A DNA stretch of 64,000 bases from WHSO01 sp050485485 (lineage in GTDB: Bacteria > Pseudomonadota > Alphaproteobacteria > SMXQ01): NCBI GenBank assembly GCA_050485485.1, contig JBJHBM010000007.1, positions 1-64,000 of the forward strand. Direction: 5' to 3'. The notes below the pieces were generated by a model that was not told the origin of the DNA, did not search any database, and saw only the letters and a program-made list of their open reading frames with translations. Of this stretch, positions 1 to 8,413 are shown in pieces. Numbering within the stretch: position 1 is the first letter of the stretch; every line of letters begins with the position of its first letter. Both the position numbers and the translations under genes were made by a program.

Positions 1-255
1 GCGCCAGACGCCAAGGCCCATCCGGGCGCCGTCGCGTCGCCGATGGTCGGCACGGTCTACGTCGCGCCCGAGCCGGGCGCCGCGCCCTTCGTCCAGGCCG
101 GCGACACCGTGAAGGAAGGGCAGACCCTGCTGCTGATCGAGGCGATGAAGACCATGAACCCGATCCGCGCGCCGCGCGCGGGCAAGATCACCCAGATCCT
201 CGTCACCAACGCCGCCCCCGTGGAATACGGCGAAGTTCTGCTCATCATCGAATGA
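1..255 (+). CDS. accB: Biotin carboxyl carrier protein of acetyl-CoA carboxylase, C-terminal part (5' end outside window)
   Basis: This is the last 84 codons of the acetyl-CoA carboxylase carrier protein, which holds the biotin that shuttles carboxyl groups in fatty acid synthesis. The reading frame is open from base 1, so the gene starts upstream of the window. The biotinyl domain is clear: the motif EAMKTMN carries the biotinylated lysine at bases 148-150, preceded by a PMVGTVY strand and followed by the closing ILVTNAAPVEYGEVLLII hairpin. accC follows 45 bp downstream in the same direction, the usual accBC operon order. Identification is secure; only the start is missing. Confidence 0.97.
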   Translation, partial: APDAKAHPGAVASPMVGTVYVAPEPGAAPFVQAGDTVKEGQTLLLIEAMKTMNPIRAPRAGKITQILVTNAAPVEYGEVLLIIE

Positions 256-300
256 CGGCGCGCCGCGTCCTCCCCCGGCGCGCGGGACACGGGCCGCGCC

Positions 301-1644
<1,344 letters not shown>

Positions 1645-1667
1645 GCCACGCACCCGGAGGCCGCGCC

Positions 1668-2336
1668 GTGATCTTCGAAGGCCCGCCCTCGCCGCTGACG
1701 CCCGAGCTGCTGCTGCGCATCTACGCGGCCGGCATCTTCCCGATGGCGGAAAGCGCCGACGACCCCGCGCTCCACTGGATCGACCCCGACCTGCGCGGCG
1801 TGCTGCCGCTCGACGACTTCCACGTCCCGCGCAGCCTGCGCCGTACGCTCGCGCGCGCGCCCTTCGAGGTGCGCGTGGACGGCGCCTTCGACGCCGTGGT
1901 CGCGGCCTGCGCCGAGGCGCGGTTCGACCGGCCCACCACCTGGATCAACGACGAAATCCGCCGCCTCGCGGGCGCGCTGCACCGCATGGGGCATGCCCAT
2001 TCGGTCGAATGCCGGCAGGACGGGCGGCTGGCGGGCGGGCTCTACGGCATCTCGCTCGGGGCCGCGTTCTTCGGGGAAAGCATGTTCAGCCGCGCGACCG
2101 ACGCCTCCAAGGTGGCGCTCTGCCACCTGGTGGCGCGGCTCAGGCGCGGCGGCTACCGGCTGCTCGACACCCAGTTCGTGACCGACCACCTGGCGCGCTT
2201 CGGCGCGGTCGAGATTCCGCGCGCGGACTACCACGCGCGCCTCGCCGACGCGCTCGCGGCCGAGGCCGCGTTCTACCTGGGGCCGCTCTCGCCCGGCGAT
2301 CTCGCGTTCAGGCAGTCCTTCACCCACACGTCGTAG
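1668..2336 (+). CDS. aat: Leucyl/phenylalanyl-tRNA--protein transferase
   Basis: This enzyme transfers Leu or Phe from aminoacyl-tRNA to proteins with N-terminal Arg or Lys, creating primary N-degrons read by ClpS. The 222-residue protein has the family signature from the N-terminus: LTPELLLRIYAAGIFPMAE, then HWIDPDLRGVLPLDDFHVPR, and the GGLYGISLG and FFGESMFSR core strands. The start is GTG at 1668, chosen because GGAGG ends 7 bases upstream and the family N-terminus begins just after it; the frame is open further upstream but that extension is an artefact. It follows accC by 23 bp. Its last 64 bp overlap the end of the convergent DUF2155 gene. Confidence 0.95.
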   Translation: MIFEGPPSPLTPELLLRIYAAGIFPMAESADDPALHWIDPDLRGVLPLDDFHVPRSLRRTLARAPFEVRVDGAFDAVVAACAEARFDRPTTWINDEIRRLAGALHRMGHAHSVECRQDGRLAGGLYGISLGAAFFGESMFSRATDASKVALCHLVARLRRGGYRLLDTQFVTDHLARFGAVEIPRADYHARLADALAAEAAFYLGPLSPGDLAFRQSFTHTS

Positions 2337-2710
2337 ACCGCGTGCTCGAGCGCGTTGAGCGCGGGCGAGGACGCGAACATCCAGCCCTTGAACAGCGTCA
2401 CCGGGGTCTCGCCCGGGCGCACTTCGCGGATCTCCATGAGCGCCGCGCTCTCGGGCGGCTCCTCGGGCGGGCGCTTGAGGCAGCGCGCCACCGCGATCTC
2501 GAGCGTGCCGATGCGCACCGTCTCGCCGACCGGCACTTCGACCGGCGAGATGCGCGCCGTCACCTTGTCGAGCCACTGGAGCTGGGCGACGTCGCCGACG
2601 AGATCGGCGGCGCTGGCCGGCGCGGCGGCGGCCAAAACGCCGGCAAGGACAAGGGCGGCGGCGGACGAAACGCGGCGCGGCAATACGGATATGGAACGCG
2701 GAACGGGCAT
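2273..2710 (-). CDS. DUF2155 domain-containing exported protein
   Basis: This is a 145-residue protein of the alphaproteobacterial DUF2155 family, whose function is unknown. A signal peptide is visible: basic start, hydrophobic stretch at about 14-31 and an ASA cleavage site near residue 34, so it is probably periplasmic. The conserved core runs from LQWLDKVTARI through GTLEIAVARC to LFKGWMFASSPALNALEH and YDVWVKDC. Cysteines at 77 and 133 could form a disulfide. It is the last gene of a minus-strand set NDUFA12-mlaD-DUF2155, 13 bp after the MlaD-type gene. Its 3' end runs 64 bp into the end of convergent aat. Confidence 0.88.
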   Translation of the reverse strand: MPVPRSISVLPRRVSSAAALVLAGVLAAAAPASAADLVGDVAQLQWLDKVTARISPVEVPVGETVRIGTLEIAVARCLKRPPEEPPESAALMEIREVRPGETPVTLFKGWMFASSPALNALEHAVYDVWVKDCLNARSPGESGPR

Positions 2711-2723
2711 GGGACGCGCGCCG

Positions 2724-3230
2724 TTACGGCGGCGGCGACATCAGCGGATTGTCGCCGCCCGCGCCGCCCTGCGGCCCGTCCTCGAGCCCGCCGCGCGAGG
2801 AGAACATGGCGCGGCCGATCAGCCCGATCAGGTCCACCGCGCCCTGGGTGATGGCGATCTCGCCGCCCGGCGCGAGGTTGCGCTCCGACCCGCCGGGGCT
2901 GAGGTCGATATAGCTGCCGCCGAGCAGCCCGTTCATGCCGATCTGGGCGGCGGTGTCGGTGGGCACCTGCACCTGGGGCTCGACGGCGAGCGTCACCACG
3001 GCCCGGAAGGTCTTGGGATCGAGGTGCAGGCGCACCACGGAGCCGACCTTGATGCCGGAGATGCGGACGTCGTCGCCGGGCTTGAGGTCGCCCACGCGGT
3101 CGAAGCTGGCGCGCAGCTCGTAGCCGCTGGTGGTGCCGAGCGAGGCGCTGGTGTAGGCGAACACGACGAACACCGCCGCGACCAGCAGCACCACGCCGCC
3201 CAGCACCGTCTCGATCATGTTGTTCTTCAT
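2724..3230 (-). CDS. mlaD: MlaD-family (MCE domain) phospholipid transport protein
   Basis: MlaD is the substrate-binding MCE subunit of the Mla ABC transporter, anchored in the inner membrane and moving phospholipids between membranes. The 168-residue protein has one N-terminal membrane helix (about 8-28), an MCE domain (about 37-115) including GDDVRISGIKVG and the LGGSYIDLSPGG loop, and a short Pro/Gly-rich tail. A GGAGGA site lies 6-7 bases before the ATG. The other Mla genes (mlaE, mlaF) are not in this window, so it acts with partners encoded elsewhere. It sits between NDUFA12 and DUF2155, which hints at an envelope link for the latter. Confidence 0.9.
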   Translation of the reverse strand: MKNNMIETVLGGVVLLVAAVFVVFAYTSASLGTTSGYELRASFDRVGDLKPGDDVRISGIKVGSVVRLHLDPKTFRAVVTLAVEPQVQVPTDTAAQIGMNGLLGGSYIDLSPGGSERNLAPGGEIAITQGAVDLIGLIGRAMFSSRGGLEDGPQGGAGGDNPLMSPPP

Positions 3231-3276
3231 GGCGGTCCTCCGGCTTCGGACGTTCGGGGGCGCGTCGGGAGCGACG

Positions 3277-3639
3277 TCAGTTGGGACGCCACGGCTCGTA
3301 GTCGCCGGTGGCGCGTGCGCGCCGGCCGCCGCGCAGCAGCGAGCCCGGCGGGCGGTAGGCGTGGGCGGTCCCGGTCAGGTTGGGCAGGTGCGGCTTCTGC
3401 CACGAGCGCCGCGCGAGCGCGGCGGCGTCGGGCACCCTGTCGGCGGTGTGGTGCAGCCAGGCGTGCCACACCGGCGGCACCTTGGAGCCCTCCGCCTCGC
3501 CGGCATAGATCACCCAGCGCCGCTCGCGGCCGTTGTTGCGGGGATCGGGCCGGGGATCGCGGTAGTAGCGATTGCCGTATTCGTCCTCGCCGACGAACTG
3601 GCCGCGCAGCCAAGTCAAGAGACGGGTGCCAATGGTCAC
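3277..3639 (-). CDS. NDUFA12-like NADH:ubiquinone oxidoreductase accessory subunit
   Basis: This is a 120-residue homologue of the mitochondrial complex I accessory subunit NDUFA12 (B17.2), a supernumerary subunit that alphaproteobacteria share with mitochondria. The family core is plain: GEDEYGNRYYRD, RRWVIYAGEAEGSKVPPVWHAWLHH and HLPNLTGTAHAYRPPGS. The start is GTG at 3639, 9 bases after GGAG; it gives the usual short N-terminus TIGTRLLTWLRGQ. An in-frame ATG at 3828 would add 63 Arg/Pro-rich residues with an 11-residue repeat, and I do not favour it. The gene leads the set mlaD-DUF2155 on the minus strand. Confidence 0.92.
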   Translation of the reverse strand: MTIGTRLLTWLRGQFVGEDEYGNRYYRDPRPDPRNNGRERRWVIYAGEAEGSKVPPVWHAWLHHTADRVPDAAALARRSWQKPHLPNLTGTAHAYRPPGSLLRGGRRARATGDYEPWRPN

Positions 3640-3705
3640 GAACGCGCACTCCAAACGGGGGCTCGATGTCGGCGCGAATATGGCACCCCGCCCCCGGAGC
3701 GACAA

Positions 3706-3770
3706 GCCTTTACCGCTGCCGCGCGGGATGCGCGGCGGGCCTTTAGCACGGCCGCGCGGGACGCGCGGCG
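3706..3770. repeat. 33-bp tandem direct repeat, two copies
   Basis: Bases 3706-3737 and 3739-3770 align over 32 bp with four mismatches, giving a 33-bp period. Each copy contains the 20-mer GCCGCGCGGGAYGCGCGGCG (Y is T in the first, C in the second), itself an imperfect inverted repeat able to form a hairpin. It lies between the NDUFA12 start and the nrdJ promoter. No function is known to me. Confidence 0.85.
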
Positions 3771-3835
3771 CGGGTTCGTCGCTTGGGCGCGCTTCAACAT
3801 CTTGTGTGTCAAAAGGCCGAAAACCCAATTTGTGG

Positions 3836-3865
3836 TTGACTTGGGAGTCGCCCCATATTTAGAGT
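3836..3865 (+). promoter_or_regulatory. Putative sigma70-type promoter of nrdJ
   Basis: TTGACT at 3836-3841 is a good -35 element; TAGAGT at 3860-3865 is a possible -10 with an 18-bp spacer. The -10 lies inside the upstream NrdR-type box, as expected for a repressed promoter. It would give a leader of about 130 bases before the nrdJ ATG. No B12-riboswitch core was recognised in that leader by eye. Confidence 0.55.
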
Positions 3866-3896
3866 TAAAAGTCCCGCCGCTGCCTAGATATAGACC
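3850..3896 (+). promoter_or_regulatory. Pair of NrdR-type boxes upstream of nrdJ
   Basis: Two 16-bp sites match the published NrdR box pattern acaCwAtATaTwGtgt. Box 1 at 3850-3865 has the core CCATATTTAG (3853-3862). Box 2 at 3881-3896 has the core CTAGATATAG (3884-3893). The cores start 31 bp apart, about three helical turns, the spacing typical of NrdR operators. NrdR is the nucleotide-sensing repressor of ribonucleotide reductase genes; its own gene is not in this window. The rest of the 3640-4003 gap holds the 33-bp tandem repeat and otherwise nothing I recognise. Confidence 0.75.
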
Positions 3897-4003
3897 CTGA
3901 CATCGCAGGGCAAGCACTTGGGGCTAGGACGAGCGGGGTTGTTTCGGGACACGCGGAGGGCGGCTTGCGAACCAGCCCACCGCCATACATCGGGGGGCAG
4001 TCG

Positions 4004-7000
4004 ATGCGTATCGCACGCCACTTCACCAAGACCGGCCAGTCGGCCTACCAGGGAATCGAATTCCGCCAGGGCGCCAGCGAGATCCGCAACCCTGACGGCT
4101 CCGTCGTGTTCGCGCAGCACGACATCGACGTGCCCAAGCAGTTCTCGCAGGTCGCGACCGACATCATCGCCCAGAAATACTTCCGCAAGGCGGGCGTGCC
4201 CGCGCGCCTCAGGCCGGTCGAGGAGCACGACGTGCCCTCCTGGCTGTGGCGCCACGTCGCCGACGAGGAGGCCCTCGCCCAGTTGCCGCAGGAGAAGCGC
4301 TCCAGCGGCGAGACCAGCGCCAAGCAGGTGTTCCGGCGCCTCGCCGGCACCTGGACCTACTGGGGCTGGAAGGGCGGATACTTCGACACCGAGGAGGACG
4401 CGCGCGCGTTCTACGACGAGCTGCGCCACATGCTGGCGCGCCAGATGGCCGCGCCCAACTCGCCGCAGTGGTTCAACACCGGGCTGCACTGGGCCTACGG
4501 GATCGACGGGCCGAGCCAGGGCCACTTCTACGTCGATTACCGCACCGGGGATATGACGACCTCGGCCTCCGCCTACGAGCATCCGCAGCCGCACGCCTGC
4601 TTCATCCAGTCGGTGTCCGACGACCTTGTCAACGAGGGCGGCATCATGGACCTGTGGGTGCGCGAGGCGCGGCTGTTCAAGTACGGTTCCGGCACCGGCT
4701 CCAACTTCTCCAAGATCCGCGGCGAGAACGAGCCGCTGTCGGGCGGCGGCAAGTCGTCGGGCCTGATGAGCTTCCTCAAGATCGGCGACCGCGCGGCGGG
4801 CGCCATCAAGTCGGGCGGCACCACCCGGCGCGCGGCCAAGATGGTCACCATCGACGTCGATCACCCCGACATCGAGACCTACGTCAACTGGAAGGTGGTG
4901 GAGGAGCAGAAGGTCGCGGCGCTAGTCGCGGGATCGCGGCTGTGCAACGTCCACCTCAACGCGGTGATGCAGGCTTGCCACGGGCACGGCGAGGGCGAGG
5001 CCGTGCAGGGCTTCGACAAGCCCGAGGACGCGTTCGACCCGCGCCGGAACAAGGCGCTCAAGAAGGCGATCATCGGCGCGCGCAAGGCCATGATCCCCGA
5101 GAACTACGTCCAGCGCGTGATCCAGTTCGCGCGCCAGGGCTACGAGGCGATCGACTTCAGGACCTACGACACCGACTGGGATTCGGAGGCCTACCTCACC
5201 GTCTCCGGCCAGAACTCCAACAACTCCGTGCGCCTCACCAACGACTTCATCGAGGCGGTGCTGGCCGACGGCGAGTGGGAGCTCACCCGGCGCATCGACG
5301 GGCGCGTGCACAAGGTCATCCGCGCCCGCGACCTGTGGGAGCAGATCGGCCACGCGGCCTGGGCCTCCGCCGACCCGGGCGTGCAGTTCGACACCACCAT
5401 CAACGAGTGGCACACCTGCGCGGCGGCGGGGCGCATCAACGCCTCCAACCCGTGCTCCGAGTACATGTTCCTCGACGACACGGCGTGCAACCTCGCTTCC
5501 ATCAACCTGCTCGCGTTCCGCAGACAGGACGGGAGCTTCGACATCCCGGCCTACGAGCACGCGGTGCGGCTGTGGACCATGGTGCTCGAGATTTCGGTGC
5601 TGATGGCGCAGTTCCCGTCCAAGGAGATCGCGCAGCTCAGCTACGACTACCGCACGCTCGGCCTCGGCTACGCCAACGTCGGCGGCCTGCTGATGGCCTC
5701 CGGCCTCGGCTACGATTCGCGCGAGGGCCGCGCCATGACCGCGGCGCTGACCGCGATCCTGACCGGCGTCTCCTACGCCACCTCCGCCGAGATGGCCGAG
5801 GAGCTGGGCGCGTTCCCCGACTACGCACGCAACCGCGAGCACATGCTGAAGGTGATCCGCAACCATCGCCGCGCCGCCTACGGCGAGGCCGACGGCTACG
5901 AGGGGCTGACCGTGACGCCGGTGCCGCTCGACGTCGAGGCCTGCCCCGACGTCAACCTCGCGGTCGCTGCGGCGCGCGCCTGGGACCGGGCGCTCGAGCT
6001 CGGCGAGCGGCACGGCTACCGCAACGCCCAGGCCTCGGTGGTGGCGCCGACCGGCACCATCGGCCTCGTCATGGACTGCGACACCACCGGCATCGAGCCC
6101 GACTTCGCGCTGGTGAAGTTCAAGAAGCTCGCGGGCGGCGGCTACTTCAAGATCATCAACCGCGTGGTGCCGGTGGCCCTGCGCACCCTCGGCTACGGCG
6201 ATTCCGAGATCGAGGACATCACCCGCTACGCGGTCGGCCACGCCACACTGATCGATGCGCCGGGCGTCAGCCACGAGAGCCTGCGGGCGCACGGCTTCAC
6301 CGAGGAGGCGCTGCAGAAGGTCGAGGAGGCGGTGGTCTCCGCCTTCGACATCCGCTTCGTCTTCAACCGCTTCACGCTGGGCGACGCGTTCTGCCGCAAC
6401 TCCCTCGGCTTCACCGACGCCCAGCTCAACGACCCCGGCTTCGACATGCTGGAGGCGCTCGGCTTCCGCAAGGGCGAGATCGAGGCCGCCAACACCTACT
6501 GCGCCGGCGCCATGACGCTGGAAGGCGCACCTCACCTCAGGGACGAGCACCTGGCGGTGTTCGACTGCGCCAACCCGTGCGGCAAGATCGGCAAGCGGTT
6601 CCTCTCCTGGCAGAGCCACATCAACATGCTGGCCGCCTGCCAGCCGTTCATCTCGGGCGCCATCTCCAAGACCATCAACATGCCCAACCGGGCGACGGTG
6701 GACGACTGCAAGGAAGCCTACCTGATGTCGTGGCGGCTCGGCCTCAAGGCCAACGCGCTCTACCGCGACGGCTCCAAGCTCAGCCAGCCGCTCAACGCCC
6801 AGCTGCTCGACGGCGACACCGAGGAGGAAGAGGACGCCGAGGACGTGGCGGCCCGGATCGTGGAAGCGTCCCAGGCCGAGCGCGCCCAGGTGATCGCCGA
6901 GCGCATCGTCGAAAAGTTCGTCTCCGGCCGCAGGACCCTGCCCGCGCGGCGCAAGGGCTATACCCAGAAGGCCATCGTCGGCGGCCACAAGGTGTACCTG

Positions 7001-7759
7001 CGCACCGGCGAATACGAGGACGGCCGGCTCGGCGAGATCTTCATCGACATGCACAAGGAAGGCGCCGCCTTCCGCGCGATGATGAACAACTTCGCCATCG
7101 CGGTCTCGATCGCGCTCCAGTACGGCGTGCCGCTCGAGGAGTTCGTGGAGGCCTTCACCTTCACGCGCTTCGACCCGTCCGGCATGGTCGAGGGCAACGA
7201 CGCCATCAAGATGGCGACGTCGATCATCGACTACATCTTCCGCGAGCTCGCGATCAGCTACCTCGGCCGTTCCGACCTCGCCCACGTAGAGCCGGCGGAC
7301 GTGCTGCCGGACGCGGTCGGGCGTGGCAACACAGAGGGCGACCTGCCGAAGAACGCGGCCGACGTCCAGATCGAGATTACCCGGAGGCTCGCGAGCACGG
7401 GCTACGTGCGCTCGAACCTCTACGTGCTGCAAGGGGGTGCCACGGCCGTCCGCAAGGTTGCGGCCGAGGCCGAGGCCGAAACGGGCCCGGCGATGGAAAC
7501 GTCCGTCGCCGAGACCATGGAGGCCATCGCCCAGGCGATCGGCGCCCCTCAACCCCTGACCGGTGGCGGCCCCGCCAATTCCGTCACCGTCAGTGCCGCC
7601 GTTGCGGCAAGCATCGACACGAAGCTCGAGAGGATTCGCCAAGCGCGCCTCAAGGGCTACGAGGGGGACGCTTGCGGCGAATGCGGCAACTTCACCCTGG
7701 TGCGCAACGGGACCTGCCTCAAGTGTAATACCTGTGGCAGCACCAGCGGCTGTAGCTAG
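4004..7759 (+). CDS. nrdJ: Adenosylcobalamin-dependent (class II) ribonucleoside-diphosphate reductase
   Basis: This enzyme makes deoxyribonucleotides from ribonucleotides using an adenosylcobalamin-derived radical, so it works with or without oxygen. It has 1251 residues, normal for the long alphaproteobacterial form. Visible landmarks are the active-site segment SNPCSE with Cys484, DDTACNLASINL with Cys495, the phosphate-binding PTGTIGLVMDCDTTG loop, and a C-terminal CGECG...CLKCNTCGSTSGCS tail whose cysteines bind metal and carry reducing equivalents. I start at ATG 4004 (G-rich SD-like run just upstream) rather than the in-frame TTG at 3965. Two NrdR-type boxes precede it and a UUCG-capped terminator follows. 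Confidence 0.96.
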   Translation: MRIARHFTKTGQSAYQGIEFRQGASEIRNPDGSVVFAQHDIDVPKQFSQVATDIIAQKYFRKAGVPARLRPVEEHDVPSWLWRHVADEEALAQLPQEKRSSGETSAKQVFRRLAGTWTYWGWKGGYFDTEEDARAFYDELRHMLARQMAAPNSPQWFNTGLHWAYGIDGPSQGHFYVDYRTGDMTTSASAYEHPQPHACFIQSVSDDLVNEGGIMDLWVREARLFKYGSGTGSNFSKIRGENEPLSGGGKSSGLMSFLKIGDRAAGAIKSGGTTRRAAKMVTIDVDHPDIETYVNWKVVEEQKVAALVAGSRLCNVHLNAVMQACHGHGEGEAVQGFDKPEDAFDPRRNKALKKAIIGARKAMIPENYVQRVIQFARQGYEAIDFRTYDTDWDSEAYLTVSGQNSNNSVRLTNDFIEAVLADGEWELTRRIDGRVHKVIRARDLWEQIGHAAWASADPGVQFDTTINEWHTCAAAGRINASNPCSEYMFLDDTACNLASINLLAFRRQDGSFDIPAYEHAVRLWTMVLEISVLMAQFPSKEIAQLSYDYRTLGLGYANVGGLLMASGLGYDSREGRAMTAALTAILTGVSYATSAEMAEELGAFPDYARNREHMLKVIRNHRRAAYGEADGYEGLTVTPVPLDVEACPDVNLAVAAARAWDRALELGERHGYRNAQASVVAPTGTIGLVMDCDTTGIEPDFALVKFKKLAGGGYFKIINRVVPVALRTLGYGDSEIEDITRYAVGHATLIDAPGVSHESLRAHGFTEEALQKVEEAVVSAFDIRFVFNRFTLGDAFCRNSLGFTDAQLNDPGFDMLEALGFRKGEIEAANTYCAGAMTLEGAPHLRDEHLAVFDCANPCGKIGKRFLSWQSHINMLAACQPFISGAISKTINMPNRATVDDCKEAYLMSWRLGLKANALYRDGSKLSQPLNAQLLDGDTEEEEDAEDVAARIVEASQAERAQVIAERIVEKFVSGRRTLPARRKGYTQKAIVGGHKVYLRTGEYEDGRLGEIFIDMHKEGAAFRAMMNNFAIAVSIALQYGVPLEEFVEAFTFTRFDPSGMVEGNDAIKMATSIIDYIFRELAISYLGRSDLAHVEPADVLPDAVGRGNTEGDLPKNAADVQIEITRRLASTGYVRSNLYVLQGGATAVRKVAAEAEAETGPAMETSVAETMEAIAQAIGAPQPLTGGGPANSVTVSAAVAASIDTKLERIRQARLKGYEGDACGECGNFTLVRNGTCLKCNTCGSTSGCS

Positions 7760-7798
7760 TCAGTACGTACCGAGTGGTGTAGGTTCTCCCTGAAAACT

Positions 7799-7827
7799 GG
7801 GGGTGTCTTCGGACACCCCCTTTTTTT
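7799..7827 (+). terminator. Rho-independent terminator of nrdJ
   Basis: A 9-bp perfect stem (7799-7807 with 7812-7820) is closed by a UUCG tetraloop and followed at once by seven T residues (7821-7827). It lies 39 bp after the nrdJ stop and 26 bp before the RidA-type start, so it separates the two transcripts. Confidence 0.95.
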
Positions 7828-7853
7828 ACGCTCGCAGGACAGGAGAGGACGGC

Positions 7854-8318
7854 ATGGCGGGACGGATCGAGGCGCGGCTCAGGGAGCTCGGCATCGTGCT
7901 GCCGCAGGCGGCGGCGCCCGCCGCCAATTACGTGCCGTTCGTGCGCGCGGGCGATCTCCTGTTCGTCTCGGGCCAGCTCCCCATGGAGGGCGGCAGGGTC
8001 GCCGTCGCCGGCGTGCTGGGCATGGGCGTCACGCCCGAGGAGGGCCAGAGGGCCGCCCGTCTCTGCGCCATCAATATCATCACCCAGGCCAAGGCCGCGC
8101 TCGGCGACCTCGATCGGGTCGCCCGCGTGGTGCGGCTCGGCGCCTTCGTGGCTTCGGGCCCGACCTTCACCGACCAGCCCAAGGTCGCCAACGGCGCCTC
8201 CGACCTGATGGTGGAGGTGTTCGGCGACGCCGGGCGCCACGCCCGCGCCGCGGTCGGCGTCAACGTGCTGCCCTTGGGCGCCGCGGTCGAGGTGGACGCG
8301 ATTTTCGCCGTCGCGTGA
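7854..8318 (+). CDS. RidA family protein (YjgF/YER057c/UK114)
   Basis: This is a 154-residue protein of the RidA superfamily, whose founding members hydrolyse reactive enamine/imine intermediates from PLP enzymes. The family fold is seen in YVPFVRAGDLLFVSGQLP, the NIITQAKAALGDLDRVARVVR strand-helix unit and the C-terminal DLMVEVFGDAGRHARAAVGV with a conserved Arg. The long form with an N-terminal helix belongs to the YjgH/Rid subgroup often annotated only as RidA family, so the archetypal enzyme activity is not assured. The ATG at 7854 follows AGGAGAGG by 6 bases. It begins just after the nrdJ terminator and may need its own promoter. Confidence 0.88.
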   Translation: MAGRIEARLRELGIVLPQAAAPAANYVPFVRAGDLLFVSGQLPMEGGRVAVAGVLGMGVTPEEGQRAARLCAINIITQAKAALGDLDRVARVVRLGAFVASGPTFTDQPKVANGASDLMVEVFGDAGRHARAAVGVNVLPLGAAVEVDAIFAVA

Positions 8319-8358
8319 CGCCGGGCCGTCCGATTTCGCGCGTTCGCCCTCCCGGCCA

Positions 8359-8388
8359 TTGACCCGGTAGGCCGCTCCGGCCGATAAG
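8359..8388 (+). promoter_or_regulatory. Putative promoter of the K+/H+ antiporter gene
   Basis: TTGACC at 8359-8364 and GATAAG at 8383-8388 are separated by 18 bp and would place transcription start about 20 bases before the ATG at 8414. The -35 is strong, the -10 moderate. Confidence 0.45.
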
Positions 8389-8413
8389 TAAGAATCGGTC
8401 GCGGACGGCGGAA

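Noticed and set aside
3640..3828. A longer NDUFA12 reading from the ATG at 3828
   Set aside because: It would add 63 unconserved Arg/Pro-rich residues, while the GTG at 3639 has a ribosome site and gives the family N-terminus.
4922..7642. A 906-codon open frame on the minus strand inside nrdJ, with other long antisense or shifted frames over accC, nrdJ, clpA and tuf
   Set aside because: GC-rich DNA with strong third-position bias keeps other frames open. The encoded sequences are His/Arg/Gly-rich, lack any family motif and have no ribosome sites, while the true genes have complete conserved domains.
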